DNA of 64,000 nucleotides, from assembly GCA_037953625.1 (NCBI GenBank), contig CM075655.1, forward strand, positions 11,302,001-11,366,000. The letters run 5' to 3'. A program made the position numbers and the translations under genes. This DNA is from Crotalaria pallida (lineage: Eukaryota > Streptophyta > Magnoliopsida > Fabales > Fabaceae). This document shows positions 10,701 to 23,300 of this stretch, piece by piece. The notes under the pieces are model-generated. The model had not been told where the DNA came from. It ran no database searches and saw only the letters and a list, made by a program, of their open reading frames with translations. Positions within the stretch are counted from its first letter, which is position 1. Each line of letters begins with the position of its first letter.

Positions 10701-13700
10701 CTTACTTCCTTTAACATGTAATTAGTTCTATTCAAGTAACATATTGTCATACAAACAATTCATGCTTAATTCCCTAAACTCATCCTATGCGAGTCATGCA
10801 CACACATATAGTTCAAATAATTCAATTAGCATGCAACACTTAGAACAAACCTAGTCTAATCCGTACACCTAACCAAACCTGAATCATACTAAGAAATCAA
10901 GACAAGAATTAATTTCCTTAACTCTTCTTCAAAGAACCGAGACATACACCATAAGTAACCAATAGTCCTAACTCTATTTACATGCTTTAGCCAACTTAAA
11001 ACAAATCACATTAACAAGTCTGCAACTTAAAATAAAAAAGTTTCCGTAACCACATGCTCATTTAAGCAAGAACCGAAACAAGAAAATAAATCAATCAGGA
11101 CATATAAGTTTTTGGCCTTAAACCAATCTAAATCTCATAGCATACAAGTTCACTTTATAAAAACAAAGATCAACTTTGTATACTCATTTAATCTTATCTA
11201 AACATCACAATCAAAATGGATAATCCAGCCAAGTCATAGAAAAATACACAAAGCATCAAATACATCAAAAATGTCTAATAGAGTATTAGGTCGGATACGG
11301 GAAAAACAAGAAAGACAAAATTCGAAATCACATCAAACCAAATAATTTCAGTCCCAAACTTTGCAAAACACTAAAAAATATATTCTAAGTTCATCACATT
11401 AAATTTTCAAGTCATTTCAATACTTAGAACATAAATTTTCACTCAGTTTTTCCATGAAAATCCAATCAGGTCTGCAGCAATCTGAGACAAACATGCAATT
11501 ATTAAAAATAGAAAACTAACTCCAATTGACACGAAATTTGGTACATAATATCTTCACATACTTAAGATCATATAATAAAAATTTCAGATTATTTGGAGTT
11601 GTCTAAGTCATGTTTTTCCATTAAAAACTTTATCATTCTGAAAAATCTGAACAGAGTTGCGTACTATTTTGCCATTAGTTAAAATACTAAATCAACTCTA
11701 AATCATCTCAAATTTTTCAGAGAGTCCCCAACATATGCAATGTATTACCATAAAAATTTCAAGTTCATTGGGATAGCATAAGTTCAAAAATTCAGTTCAT
11801 TTCTTATCTGAAAAACTCCTTTTTATGAAATCATTTTCATGAAAACAATTCTTGTAAAAATAGTATACAAACTCTAAAAATCATACAAAAATTCAATGGC
11901 ACTCATATTAAATAATTTAAATATTGACAAAGTTTCGAAATTATTGAACAAGTGCAAGTGTCATTCATCAAGGTCTCTTGCCACTAAAATCACTAACTTC
12001 CAAAATCAACAACAATCAAACCAAAATTCAGTAAAAATACCAAAACCAGTCAAAATATATTCAAAATTTCCAGAATGCATTTAAATATCACCAAAGGAAA
12101 TATACTAAACTTTCAAAGTAATCCAATTTTTAGAAATACTTTTTAACAAAACCTCATGGGAACTAAATAATACATTTTCAAAAATTCAGCATGTATTCAA
12201 ATCACCATTTCTCACTATATCTGGCCATAACAGCCCCTTATCAAGCACAAAACTATTTCCCTAGCTCACTCATGCCAAAAACCGAGACATGCATAGAGCA
12301 CCAAGTTGGGTTTTTGCAAAACAAATCCATAAACCAACATACATCAAGTACTAGTCACAAAACAAAATCAACTCAACTATTTATTTTCATACGAAGACCG
12401 AAAATGCACTAAGAAAATATCAAGGATCCACAAGTCATCAACATGCATCAAGAACAAAAATCATTTTCCTCATTCCCTACCATAGGCCGAAACATGCATA
12501 AGTAGAAATTGGGGATTTTGCAAAATAAAAATTAAAACAACAACATGCATCATAAATCAACCCTTATCTAATCATCCCAAACATGAACTAAATCATCAAA
12601 ATAGAACTCAATCATTTTCCACTATGATCGTATCTTGGCCAAACCCTACATGAGGAAAAATAGAAATTTTGAAAAATAAAACCAACACAATAACATGCAC
12701 TTCACAAATCAACCTTCATTTATCCATATCAAACATAGATCGAGACTAAATCACTAAAACAAAACAAAATCAATTGGGACAAAAATAAAGGTAAAACCGT
12801 GGGGACCTCAAACATTCATGCATGTCCCTTTTTCATTTTTCAAACTCAAATTCATACTTTGAAACAACTAAAAATTCAAGAGCAACATTAAAAATCAACA
12901 TTCATAAACCCATTTGAGAAAAAATCAATAAAACCTCCTTGAACCCTAAATGAAAACCGAAAATGAAAAGGAAAAAGAGAAAGGAAATGAAGTTAGAAAT
13001 AGATACCAAGAGTGAATAATGAAAATGGATTGGAAAAATTGAAAGCCCTTCCCTTCCTTCATGCTTCCTCCCCCACGGCTTGTTTCTTCTTTCTCCCTTA
13101 TCTTCTCTTTTTTTTTTCTTTTTTTTTGTCTAAATGAGAATGTGTAAGAGAGTGTGGGTGTGTGGGGTTTGGGGGTATTTATAGGGTTTTTGGGCTTGGG
13201 GTTTATTTGATTAAAAATGGGGTTTGAAAATTGATTAGAGTGGGAGAGTGTGTAGGGGATAAAAAACTTGGTCCCTCATTGACTGAAAATCTACCTTAGG
13301 ATAGAGTGATTAAATGTGGGTCTTAAATAGGGTAGTTTAAAGATAAGTTGCATTAATTAGGTTACACTAGGGTCTTATGCACTACTTAATGGATGTCTAA
13401 CAATTCAAAATTCAAAATGCATAAAATAAATAAGTAAAACCGTGTAATATTAGCAGACGGTAGAAAAAAATATTTTTCCAATACAATAAATAACATTTGA
13501 AAATCATATTTCAATTTCCATAAGTAATAAAACATTATAATCTCCTCAAAAATATAAAAATTTCGTGGCAGCTGAATTAAACACCAAATTTTACAAAACT
13601 AAATTCTACATTTCCATACGATCGTTTTGACTGTAAATTCGTTAAATTCTGATTTACCAGTCAAAAGTTATGAATTTTCAAAGTTAAATAAATCTTTTTA

Positions 13701-13888
13701 AATCAACAAATAATAATTTCTCCAAAAAACAAAGTAAAATAACTTATCATTATAAAATGAATTTCAAATAATTACTTTCTCCCATAAATATAAATCAAAT
13801 AATAATTTTATATAAATTTAAAAAGAATCGCCCAATCGAAATCTTCAAAAATCAATTTATTAAAATGGAAAAAATTACGGGTATTACA
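7789..13888 (-). mobile_element. 6.1-kb solo LTR of a giant LTR retrotransposon
   Basis: It starts TGTAACACCCCGATTTAG, ends ACGGGTATTACA and is flanked by perfect 5-bp repeats AAATA (7784-7788 and 13889-13893). There is no gag-pol and no second LTR, so it is a solo LTR. A relative with the same start and end sequence lies at 50528-62278. The only good TATA sequence reads on the - strand near 13184, so I infer - orientation. LTRs this long are known from Ogre/Tat-type gypsy elements in legumes; assignment to that group is inference. Short open frames inside it have no domain and are not annotated. Confidence 0.85.
13176..13184 (-). promoter_or_regulatory. Probable TATA box of the 6.1-kb LTR
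   Basis: On the - strand the sequence reads CCCTATAAATACCCCC, a strong plant TATA context. It lies about 700 bp inside the right end of the LTR, consistent with U3 lying at the right and transcription running leftwards. Confidence 0.5.
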
Positions 13889-13986
13889 AAATATATGGAA
13901 AAAAAAAAGACAAAGTGAAACTTAAAAGATGGAGCTTAAAAGATCAAAAATTTTATTGAGGTTTGAGAAAGGCAAATTGAAGGGTT

Positions 13987-14201
13987 TTTTTTTTTGTCCG
14001 TATTCCTTGCGGAACCACCGATATCCCCAAGAGCATCCTTAATATCAGGGAGTCCTTGAGACTAATCCGGAACGAGCTGCGTGGCTGACTCTCCCAGCGG
14101 GATGTTTTTAGTGGGAATCGAACACGGGGCTACTAGCACCCGTGTCTCATTCCCAAAACTTCAATTGGGGCATTACACAAACTGAACCAAACCCCATTGA
14201 T
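13987..14201 (-). mobile_element. tRNA-derived SINE
   Basis: On the - strand there is a Pol III B-box (GTGTTCGATTCCC, near 14112-14126) and a terminal A tract that appears as T's at 13987-13996. Perfect 12-bp TSDs AATTGAAGGGTT flank it (13975-13986 and 14202-14213). About 215 bp, full length by appearance. Confidence 0.85.
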
Positions 14202-14311
14202 AATTGAAGGGTTAATTTATAAAGAGAGAAACTGGAAGAGGAAAAAGTATAAAAAAATTAAGGAGAGTTTTTCGAAAAGAAATATACGAAAATCGAAAAC
14301 AACCAATTAAT

Positions 14312-14826
14312 TCAAAAGGAGGTTTGGGGAAATGGGAAACATTTAATTACATTAAAACAAATAGACATTTGAGTGGACAGAAGATAAGGTGGATTTGCTA
14401 TGCTTTCAGGGATAAAGTTCGTCGCACGTGTATTTTTGCTTTGTTTGCAGCATTGATCTATCACATATGGGAGAAAAGGAATAGTCGCACATTTAATAAT
14501 CAGAAGAGGAATTTGCAGCTTATTTTTAGTACTATTAGGAGGGAGGTTGCACACAGGATTAGTTTATGTTAGTTTTCCTAATTTTGTAGATTGGAGAAAT
14601 AATGTTTTAGTTGATAGAATCAGAGAGGAACTCTAGTATTATCTTTTTATTCTCTAGACCTTTGGTTGTTTTGAACCCTTCATAGAAGGTGGCAAAATAA
14701 TCTTGGGTTTGAGGCATTTTCATTAATCTTGAACCCTTCCTAAAATGTGGCAAGACTTTTGCTTATGACCTTTTTTATTGTTTTTGAACTTTGCTCGTGG
14801 TAATGAATTATATTTTACCGAAAAAA
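14312..14826 (+). pseudogene. 5'-truncated LINE: C-terminal end of ORF2 and 3' tail
   Basis: The frame ending at 14572 contains ALIYHIWEKRNSRTF and a final REVAHRISLC, matching the last ~80 residues of plant LINE ORF2 downstream of the zf-RVT domain. The same segment is seen in the LINEs at 22 and 60 kb. It is followed by a 3' UTR with a GAACCCTTC...GAAGG stem-loop and ends TTTTACCGAAAAAA. No TSD was found. Typical product of incomplete reverse transcription. Confidence 0.8.
14677..14689 (+). other. LINE 3' UTR stem-loop
   Basis: CCTTC-ATA-GAAGG forms a five-pair stem with a three-base loop. The loop differs from the CTA loop of the 60.7-kb LINE while the stem is the same. A decayed second copy follows at 14735-14747. 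Confidence 0.6.
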
Positions 14827-14849
14827 GACAATGCATGGTGAATAGGCTT

Positions 14850-15560
14850 GTCCAAAATGGGAAAAGAAAAGACATGAATTGATTAAGTATTCTCATGGAA
14901 AATGGGAGTAAATCAATTAATTATCCTCATGAAAAGTAGGTAGAAATCAATTAAAGTTTCCTTACAAAAATCTGGAAGAAATCAATTAAGTATCTATGCA
15001 GAAAATCAAGTAGAAATCAATTAAGCATCTTCACGGAAAATTAGGAGAAAATCAATCACAAATCTTCATGGAAACTTAGAAATTAATGACCGAGAATCTT
15101 CTACAAATCGTTTACAAATCCTCATGGAAATTCAAATAGGAAATAATTATTAAATATTCACGGATTATGAGAAGCAATAAAACTATAAATTGATTTTAAA
15201 AATCCTCTTTGAATTATCTCCAAATCATCACAAATTAATAAAAAATAAAACCAAAAATTTTTGTCGCAAATCCTCATGGATTATTAAAAGCAATAAAACC
15301 AAAAATTGATTTAACAAATCCTCTCTAATTTATATCCAAATCATCAAGGATTATAAGAAGCAATAAAAGAATAAATTGATTTTGCAAGTTCTCTCCGAAT
15401 TATATCCAATTCATCACGGATTATTAGAAGCAATGAAACAATAAATTGATTTTTCAAATCCTCTCAAAATTCTTTAAAAATATTCACCGATTAGTAAAAG
15501 TTTTGTAAATCCTTTCTGAATCCTCTCCAAATCCTCGCTGATTATTAAACGCAATAAGAT
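14850..15560. repeat. Degenerate minisatellite, two unit types
   Basis: To about 15080 the phrase AAATCAATTAAG followed by a CTTCATGGAAAA-like segment recurs every 40-50 bp. From about 15150 the longer phrase GCAATAAAACAATAAATTGATTT, then AAATCCTCTC and ATCATCACGGATTATTA (each partial), recurs about every 70 bp. Both share the words ATTGATT and TCATGG. Copies are diverged. No coding content. Confidence 0.75.
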
Positions 15561-16645
15561 CAAAAAGGATCATTTGAAGAAAAATACTCGCGAAATTGGC
15601 ATATCATCGCCAGAGTTCTTTCACTTAACCTTAGTTCAGAACTAGGGGACTTAAGTTGTCGTTGGACTGAGAGAAATCAGATTTGAGCCGAGAGGATCCA
15701 AGAGTAGCAAACCCATGAAAATTAGATGACCCAAAATTGAGAGGAAAACCTACCCAAGAGGACAAGACGAAGAAGACAAGCGCCAAATGAAGGAGGAATA
15801 TTCCAAAATTCAAAATATATTCTCTTAACGGAAGAGACGATTACATGCTATGATATCCAGGGACAAACCTATTCACATGATAGTGAGGGAATAGCCCTCA
15901 CTAAGTTTTGATAGATTTTTTTTTTAAATATATAATACATACTAGTGTAGCAACGGTGTCTCAAAAATTAGGTTTAAGTTGAAGAAAAAAGATAGGGCCC
16001 AGTAGGCATTATCCCAAAAATCAAAATCCCTCCTTATCTCCTTGCTACAATTGTCCTTGTGTGAAACTAATGAAGCTGTGAAGTTAGGAACTAGCGAGTT
16101 CATTTGCTGTTTGCTTACTTTGCTGATATGATATGATACTACAGTGTTGCACATCAAATTAACGAAGCTAATTTCAAAAGTAACACCGAGTGGTAAATCA
16201 ACCGGAGCGTTTTTTTTTTTATTTCATCTCCATTTGTGTTACTCAATTTCAAGTTTTCAACTCTAAATTTCTATTTTAGGTATAAATCTTTCACTTTTAA
16301 TTAATCTTAAATTCTTACTCATTATTCAGATTTATTTGCTTCTTATTGCTTTACTTTAGTGATTGGTTATGTGGGGTATTTTGCTCTTTATAAAATTGGG
16401 AGTTGGGGTTATTTTTAAAATGAAGGATTGAGTTCATCTTTTAGTGGTTATTGCTTCCAATACAATACCAATTTCATTTTAACTGTTCATTTTGGATTAG
16501 ACTCGTAGTAATTCTTAATATTGATTTTATTGTCTAGGCTTCTACCAATGAAAAATTATTTCGAAAATTTGTATGAATGTTCATTTATTTTAAAATTTCA
16601 ATATTGCAATTCAAATTCTTATATATTTTCAAAGTTATTGATTGA
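15561..16645. other. Unassigned AT-rich sequence
   Basis: Nothing recognisable. A 60-residue hydrophobic-start frame on the - strand (15631-15813) and a 71-residue frame (15942-16157) have no known domain or supporting splice context. Confidence 0.4.
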
Positions 16646-17021
16646 TGTGACAAATACTAATTTAGTTCACCAAGGTAATTATTTTTAATTTTCTTAAACT
16701 CACTCTACGTACAAACGTTTTTTGGTACAAACGCTACGTACAAACTAAGAGGAATAGAACTCTTTATTTTATTTTCTTGAATTTTTATTTAACGAGGTAC
16801 ATAGGCATTTCTCATATAGGCTACAAAAAGCAATTGCATGTTACTTGCTTTAATAACAAAAGAAATAACATAATTGATGACTTTATTTGTTAAAACTTCT
16901 CTTGCGTGTAACTTATTCCACTTCTCCTTATGTGAAGCTTCTTTCAAGTTGAAACATAACATAATTTAAATTAAGTAATCAAGTTGCTAATATTTTTGCT
17001 TTGGTTTAACATTCTCTCACA
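16646..17021 (-). repeat. 3' LTR of the Copia element
   Basis: The termini on the - strand are TGTGAGAGAATG and TTTGTCACA, a 5-bp TGTGA/TCACA inverted repeat, 376 bp long. The purine-rich TTTAAGGGAGGCAA directly precedes it. The flank at the left end, ATTGA, would be the TSD, but its partner is lost with the 5' LTR. Confidence 0.65.
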
Positions 17022-17039
17022 TTGCCTCCCTTAAACCAA

Positions 17040-20000
17040 GCTTTGTCATTCCTAGTATTTTCTTCAACTTATAAACTAACTCCACTTTTAATGGCTTCGT
17101 GAAAATATATTTGCAATTTGTTCTTCAATATGATAATATTCTATCAACACTTATTTCTCAGCTACTGATTCTCAAATTTTGTGGAAGCGAATATCTATGT
17201 TCTTGGACCTTTCATGAAAAACTGGATTTTTGGACAATGCAATAGCATATTTCTTGTCACAAGATATTTTTGTAGGAGTATTCTGCTTCTGATACAACAT
17301 TTCAGGTATTCTCCTTGGCCATATTGCCCGTGTAGCACAACTGGTTGTTGTTATGTATTCGGCTTCAACAGTAGATAGTGCAACTATCGGTTGTTTCTTC
17401 GATGATCAACATATTGCACCTAAGCAAAGTGAAATGTGTACCTTGATGTGCTTTTCCATGTATCAATGCCTCCGGCCCAATCACGGCTCGTGTACCCAAC
17501 AAGTTTCACATTGTTATCACTGGCATAAAAAATTCCATTTGTCGGAGTACCTTTGATATATCGAGGTATTCTTTTAGCTCCTTGCAAATGATAATTGTGT
17601 GCTCCTCCATGAATCTACTAAGAAATCCTACTTCATAAACAATGTCAGGTTTTGTGGTAGTCAAATATCTAAGACTCCCTATCAAACTCTTGTAGTATGT
17701 TGATTCCACCTTTTTGCTTCCATTTTCTCTTGTCAGCTTCAACTTTTCTTCCACTGTTGTAGAAATTGGTTTTGAAATCTCCATAATGAATTTCTTCAAA
17801 ATATCATTAGCACATTTATTTTGAGAGATAAAAATTCCATCATTTTGTTGAGCTACTTCAATGCCGAGAAAATAAGACATCAAACCCATATATGTCAATT
17901 CAAAATGGCTTATCATAGTCTCCGAGAATTTTGCAATCATCTTAAGATTATTTCCGGTGAAGATTAGATCATCAACATATAGACATACAATAAGAGTATC
18001 TCCAAAATCACCAAATTTAATATATAAAATGTGCTCAAATGCTTACTTGGTGCCTACTTCAATCCATATAATGCTTTCTTCGACCTGTAAACTTTATCTT
18101 CTTTTCTCTTGATCACATAACCTGCAAGTTTCCCAACATATACTTCTTTTTTTAATGCACCATTTAGAAAAGCGGACTTAACATCCATTTGATATATCTT
18201 CCTTTTATTTTGAGCAGAAAGTGAGCTAACCATATGAATAGTATCTAGCCTGGAAACAGGAGAAAATATCTTAAAATAATCAATACCTAGTTTTTGCTTA
18301 TATCCCTCTGCAACTAACCTTGCTTTGAAACGACCAACATCGCCATTAGGTTGAACTTTGTTTTGTACACCCATATCACTCCTTTTGGCTTCTTGTCTAT
18401 GGGAAAGTCTGTCAGCTCCCATGGTACATTCTTCTCATTAGAATGGATTTCTTGATCCATGACATTTGTCCCATTCTGGTCATTAGTAGTTTCCTCAAAA
18501 GTTATTGGCTTACCGTCTACAAATAAAGCATAGCTGAAAATTTCTTCATCTGAGGGTTCATTGTCATTACCCATAACATAATCTTGAAGTCTACTAGTAG
18601 TTGATGACATCTTTGAGGTCGATTGGATGATTTTGGCTGCGATGATGGTTGCGGTTGTCCATCTTCCTCCTACTCATAATAATCATATGTCATCATTTGG
18701 TTGCGTCCTTTCTTTCTATGCCAGTCCAATATTCCTCCTTCATCAAATATCACATCACGATTGATAATCACCTTCTTCGTTTCTGGATTATACAATTTGT
18801 AAGCCTTTGAATTTGTACTCCTTTGAAGTTGTATTATTGCCAACAAGAATACATTTTTCACATTTGTCATCTAAATTCTTCCTTAGTTGATCTAGCACAT
18901 GGGCATACACCCAAAAACTTTGAGGTGATGGATTGACGACCTCCTCCCACTCCAAGCTCCTTCGAGAGTTTTATCACGAACACTCTTTGTTATACACCTA
19001 TTTAAAATATACTCACTTAGCTCTTAGCATGCATCTTACCATATCCACGATCGTCATGTTCTTCCTTTCTACTACTTCGTTTTGTTGAGGAGTGTATCTG
19101 GTGGTCAACTAATGTTGAATCCCATGCTACTCAAAGAAACCAGTTCATACAAGGTATTCTTTGCCTTTATCTAATCTCAAATGCTTTAATTTTGCACCCA
19201 CTTTGTTTCTCTACAAATGCCTTGAATGACTTGAGGCTTCACATGCTTCTGACTTTTGCTTTAAGAAATACACACAATCTTGTCTACTAAAATCATCAAT
19301 AAAAGTGATAAAATACTTGTATCCTCCATTTGATGGTACTTCAACTTTGCACAAATCTGAATGAACAATATACAATAGCTTCCTCGTAGCTCACCAAGAT
19401 TTTCCAATTGGAAATGCGTCTCTGTGTGCTTCCTTCTCAATTGGCAAGTTTCACATACACAGATAAGAACATTTATTATAGCTAAAGCAGAAACCAACTC
19501 TTTCCTTGACAAATAATTCAACCCAGAAAATTGGAAATGACCAAAATGCATGTGCCACAACCAATCATCATCTGATGTCACCATACTTAAATAGGAATAT
19601 TTTTCATGATGAATTTTCAATGGGAATAAGTGATTTAGAGTCATCTTTACCTTAGCAACGAATTTACCATGTTTGTCAATTAATGTGCAAAAGCTTTGAC
19701 AACTCCACATGTAACCTTTTTCCGATAGTTATCGCATACTTAGTAGATTGTAATGAAGACCAGGAGCATAAAATGCGTCAAAAATGAAATTTTGAGAACC
19801 GTATTTTAATTTGATGTTATTCAGCCTTTTTATAAAATGGGAAAATTGAGTTATTGCCAAATCTCCCCATGGACTTGACACCTCCATCTAATGAACAAAA
19901 TAACTCCTCCTTCCTATACACATGGTAGCTATAACCGATATCCAAATACCATATATTTAATCTTCAACATAAGAATTATTTATACGAAATAAACTTTCCT

Positions 20001-20128
20001 GATTATTGGAATTTTCACCGGTATCATGATGTTGATCTTCTGCAATGTTTGCCTAGTAATTATTCCGAAATTTGAATCAACAATCTACAACTTTGTGACC
20101 ATGCTTTTTTTACTAATTACAATATAGA
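17040..20128 (-). pseudogene. Copia gag-pol remnant
   Basis: Domains in order on the - strand: a CCHC knuckle at about 20128-20078 (CN..KKHGHKVVDC, with stops inside it); the pre-integrase region around 19710-19400 (LWHMHFGH, then CETCQLRRK); a decayed integrase; reverse transcriptase with RFKARLVAEGYKQ and YQMDVKSAFLNG at about 18330-18170; an intact YVDD box at about 17985-17960; then YFLGIEVAQ near 17870; and RNase H around 17500-17200 (DWAGGIDTWKSTS). The frame is broken at least at 18054-17940, 18314-18422, 18870 and 19261. Best read as a long-inactive element. Confidence 0.85.
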
Positions 20129-20160
20129 ATTAAAGTAAAAATAAATTCATGATTGGCGAT

Positions 20161-20357
20161 TGCACACTTAAAATATAAACTCACTTTAAAAAAAGAATGA
20201 GCCTTTTCCAAATAAAACACAACTTCTTAGCATAATATTAGCATATGTTCATACATAATTTATATCCACACAGCATATATTTGCTAGTTACATCATGTGA
20301 TTTTATTTATTTTTAAATTAACATGGTTCCCACACAAGCTTCCTCCCATGAAGGTTC
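20161..20357 (-). other. Probable 3' UTR of the GRAM gene
   Basis: AT-rich sequence directly after the stop codon (- strand), before the copia remnant. No frame or repeat recognised. The poly(A) site was not located. Confidence 0.4.
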
Positions 20358-23300
20358 TCAGAGATGGCCTCCATCTGCCTGTGGCTGATATGTTCGACGC
20401 CTAAGCTGAGAATCAGCATTGGGTTGCTGCAGAAATATTTTTGTAGGATCATTAGGATCAACGTACCTGCAAAAAAAAAAAAAAAAAAAAAATGACCCCA
20501 ATCATAAATCCCACGATCATACTCTATAGACTTGACTAATAACTTAAAAGGTTTAATTATCTATATTTGGGAAAATTCAAATAGGTCTCAAGACTTCAAA
20601 AGTTTATAATTTGGTCCCTTAATGTTAAACAATTTGTAATTTCATCCCTCATACAGATCTGTACAGGGGTATTACTGTTAGGACTTGAGTATATGACGAG
20701 AACCCAACCCAAAAGATTAGTTCAGCAAGTAGGAGAGCTTCATGTCTTAAGTACCACATTCAGCTTCATAAGTTACTCAATGTGAGACTCCTAACAATTA
20801 CATGGGCTTATTTGAATTTTTCCAAAAAGTATAGGAACCTATTTGAATTTTCCCAGAAAGTTCAGGAACCAGAAATCCGCAAATAGGACCTCATCACTTA
20901 ACGGACCCAAATGGAAATATAATGGAACTTAAAAAAGAAGTATCTGAGACACTCAGTTGCAATATATTTAAAGTATAGCAACCCCATTACAGGTAGTCTA
21001 CATAGTTATTAAACATAAATTTAAAACAGAAAATTCACTTACGCATGTCTCATCATCTCATCAACAGGAGTCTGAGATGCCTGCAAAGGATCCACATGAG
21101 ATTGTGTCTGCATATTAAAACGTTGATTATACTGTCTCACTGAAGCAATCAAATTGAAGAAAAGAGGAATGAATGTTCCACAGCCCCCCTCTTTGAATAA
21201 GATCTTAAATGTGTATGTAGAGTAAAGAGCTCTGTTTTGGCCCTCTGGGACTACCTGTTGCAATTTTACAGAGTTCAAGTTTTAAGGGAACAAAAACAAT
21301 TAGAGAATATATAGGAACACAGTCAGCTAGCAAAATACAAAATTTACTAACCGGCTCAACGTGTCCAGAAATATTGTTGCAATGAAATATAGGCTGGTTA
21401 AACTTTTCGCCATGTATGTAAAGCTGCATAATGAGAAAGCTATAGATCAGCAAGGTACACATGTCATATATAGGAAAGCTTTCTTCATGACATATGTACA
21501 ACAACAACAACAACAACAACAACTAAGCCTTTGTCCCACTAGGTGGGGTCGGCTCTTCATGACATATGTACATCAAAAAAAAAATAATTTGTGCATTAAA
21601 TCTATAACTTGCAAGAATGTTACATATTAAAGCTTATAAAATAAGTAACTAAACATTCAGTGATTGGATATCAAACCTGATTCCAGTTGGCACTGGAAGA
21701 AAATGATTAAAGTAAGGGAAATCTTCAGGAATGGTTACAGGGGCCAGAATTGGATAGCTGAAGCAGATGGCAAGTACACAATTCAGTCAGGGTATGATTC
21801 GAGAAGAGGTTCAAACGAAAAAATGAAAATAGCTGAGTTTGTTTGGGGGAAGTTCAATGTCCCTAAGCATTCGGTGATTTGTTGGCTCATGGTGCATATG
21901 ATAGATTGCCAACAAAAGCTAGGCTTGAGCACCTGCACATACCTATCCCTGATACTTATTGTGTGTTTTGCTCTAATCAGATGGAGGATAGAGAGCATTT
22001 ATTCTTTTCTTGTCCATTTTCCAAGCAAATTTTCTGGAAATGTACAGGATGTTTGGGTTTACAACAGGTGAATAATAACTACCAGAATTGGACCAGATTA
22101 ATCCAAACTCTCTGGATATTTAACAGGTTCAGACAGAGGGTGTTGTTCAGTGTTTTTGCATCAATGATCTATCACATTTCGTGTGAAAGGAACTCTAGGA
22201 TATTTGAGAAGAAAACCACGAATGTGGAGAGTATTGTGAATATGATTAAGGAGGAGATAGTCATGAGATTACAGGGGATTCAGGTTGATACAATGAAAGA
22301 TGCCGATGGGTATTTCAGGGGCAACTTTGATAGGAAAATTAGTTGTTCTTGATTTGTTAATTTCTTGTGGTGAGGTAGGCTTTGTCCTCTTTGGTTGTTG
22401 AATCCATCCTAGATGGTGGCAATAATCTAAGTGGATTCCCATGCTCTTGTTTGTATAGTTTGTTCAGGTATTAACATATATCTTTTTACCCCAAAAAATT
22501 AAGTACTAAATGCAATTGCCACTTGGTCACCAAAATGTCAATAAACTGCAATGTTGTTGCACTTACAACTCTGTCCTTTAAGTTGACATCATTCTTTGTG
22601 ACTTTGTTTGAATTTAGGGAGAGAGAGAGAGAGGGAGGGAGCAATAATTTGTATTAAGAATTTTTTTTTTTTAAATACAAAAAGAAAACCTATTAAGAAA
22701 GGAGAAGAGTAAAATGAAAGAGGATAATGTATTGTCAGCATCAGGACCCAAAAGCACAAGGATGAGCTGCTGCCTCATTTAGTTAGGTGAGGGGTATGTC
22801 ACATTTAAGACTCCTTATAGAGGTGTATAGAGGCTTGTGGGAGTGAGTTCTGCATTTTTGGGGTTTTTTCAGCTGTGTTGGGCAGAGGTGTTTTTCACTC
22901 TTTGAAGGAACTAGGCTGTAGGTTAGAGGGTTTCTCGTATGAAATTCCTCCTTTTTCACCTAATAATACACCTTATCTCCATTTGGTCTAACCTGCCGGA
23001 TTCCATTGCTGGGGAGTGTATGCTCAAGTGATGAGTCCATGGGTGCTCATATGACATAATTGGAGGGTACAGGGAATAAGCCCGTTCTCAAATAAAGAAG
23101 TCCAAGTTCGTCCGGAGGAGGAGGCAGCAGAAGAACTCCAACGTCCACTTTGGAAACAGATCGTCAAGGATCGATGTTCAACAGCGAAGCGGGTGGAGAT
23201 TGAAACGGAAGCTGTCAGGGTTGCTAGAGGCATATATTTGCTTAGCAAAGATCTACCAACAGCATCAAAAGTGCGTAGTAATCACGGCACATGAGAAGGA

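Larger units (their letters stand above)
16646..20160 (-). mobile_element. Truncated Ty1-copia retrotransposon
   Basis: On the - strand the order is gag zinc knuckle, pre-integrase, integrase, reverse transcriptase, RNase H, polypurine tract, 3' LTR, the normal Copia order. The gag N-terminus and 5' LTR are missing at the right edge, next to the 3' flank of the GRAM gene. Every domain carries stops or frame breaks, so it is dead. Confidence 0.85.

Noticed and set aside
15631..15813. 60-residue - frame with a hydrophobic start like a signal peptide
   Set aside because: Short, no partner exon, no homology recognised; chance frame in AT-rich DNA.
15930..15970. Second Helitron-like end at ACTAGTGTAGCAACGG
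   Set aside because: No stable hairpin precedes the CTAG on the - strand.
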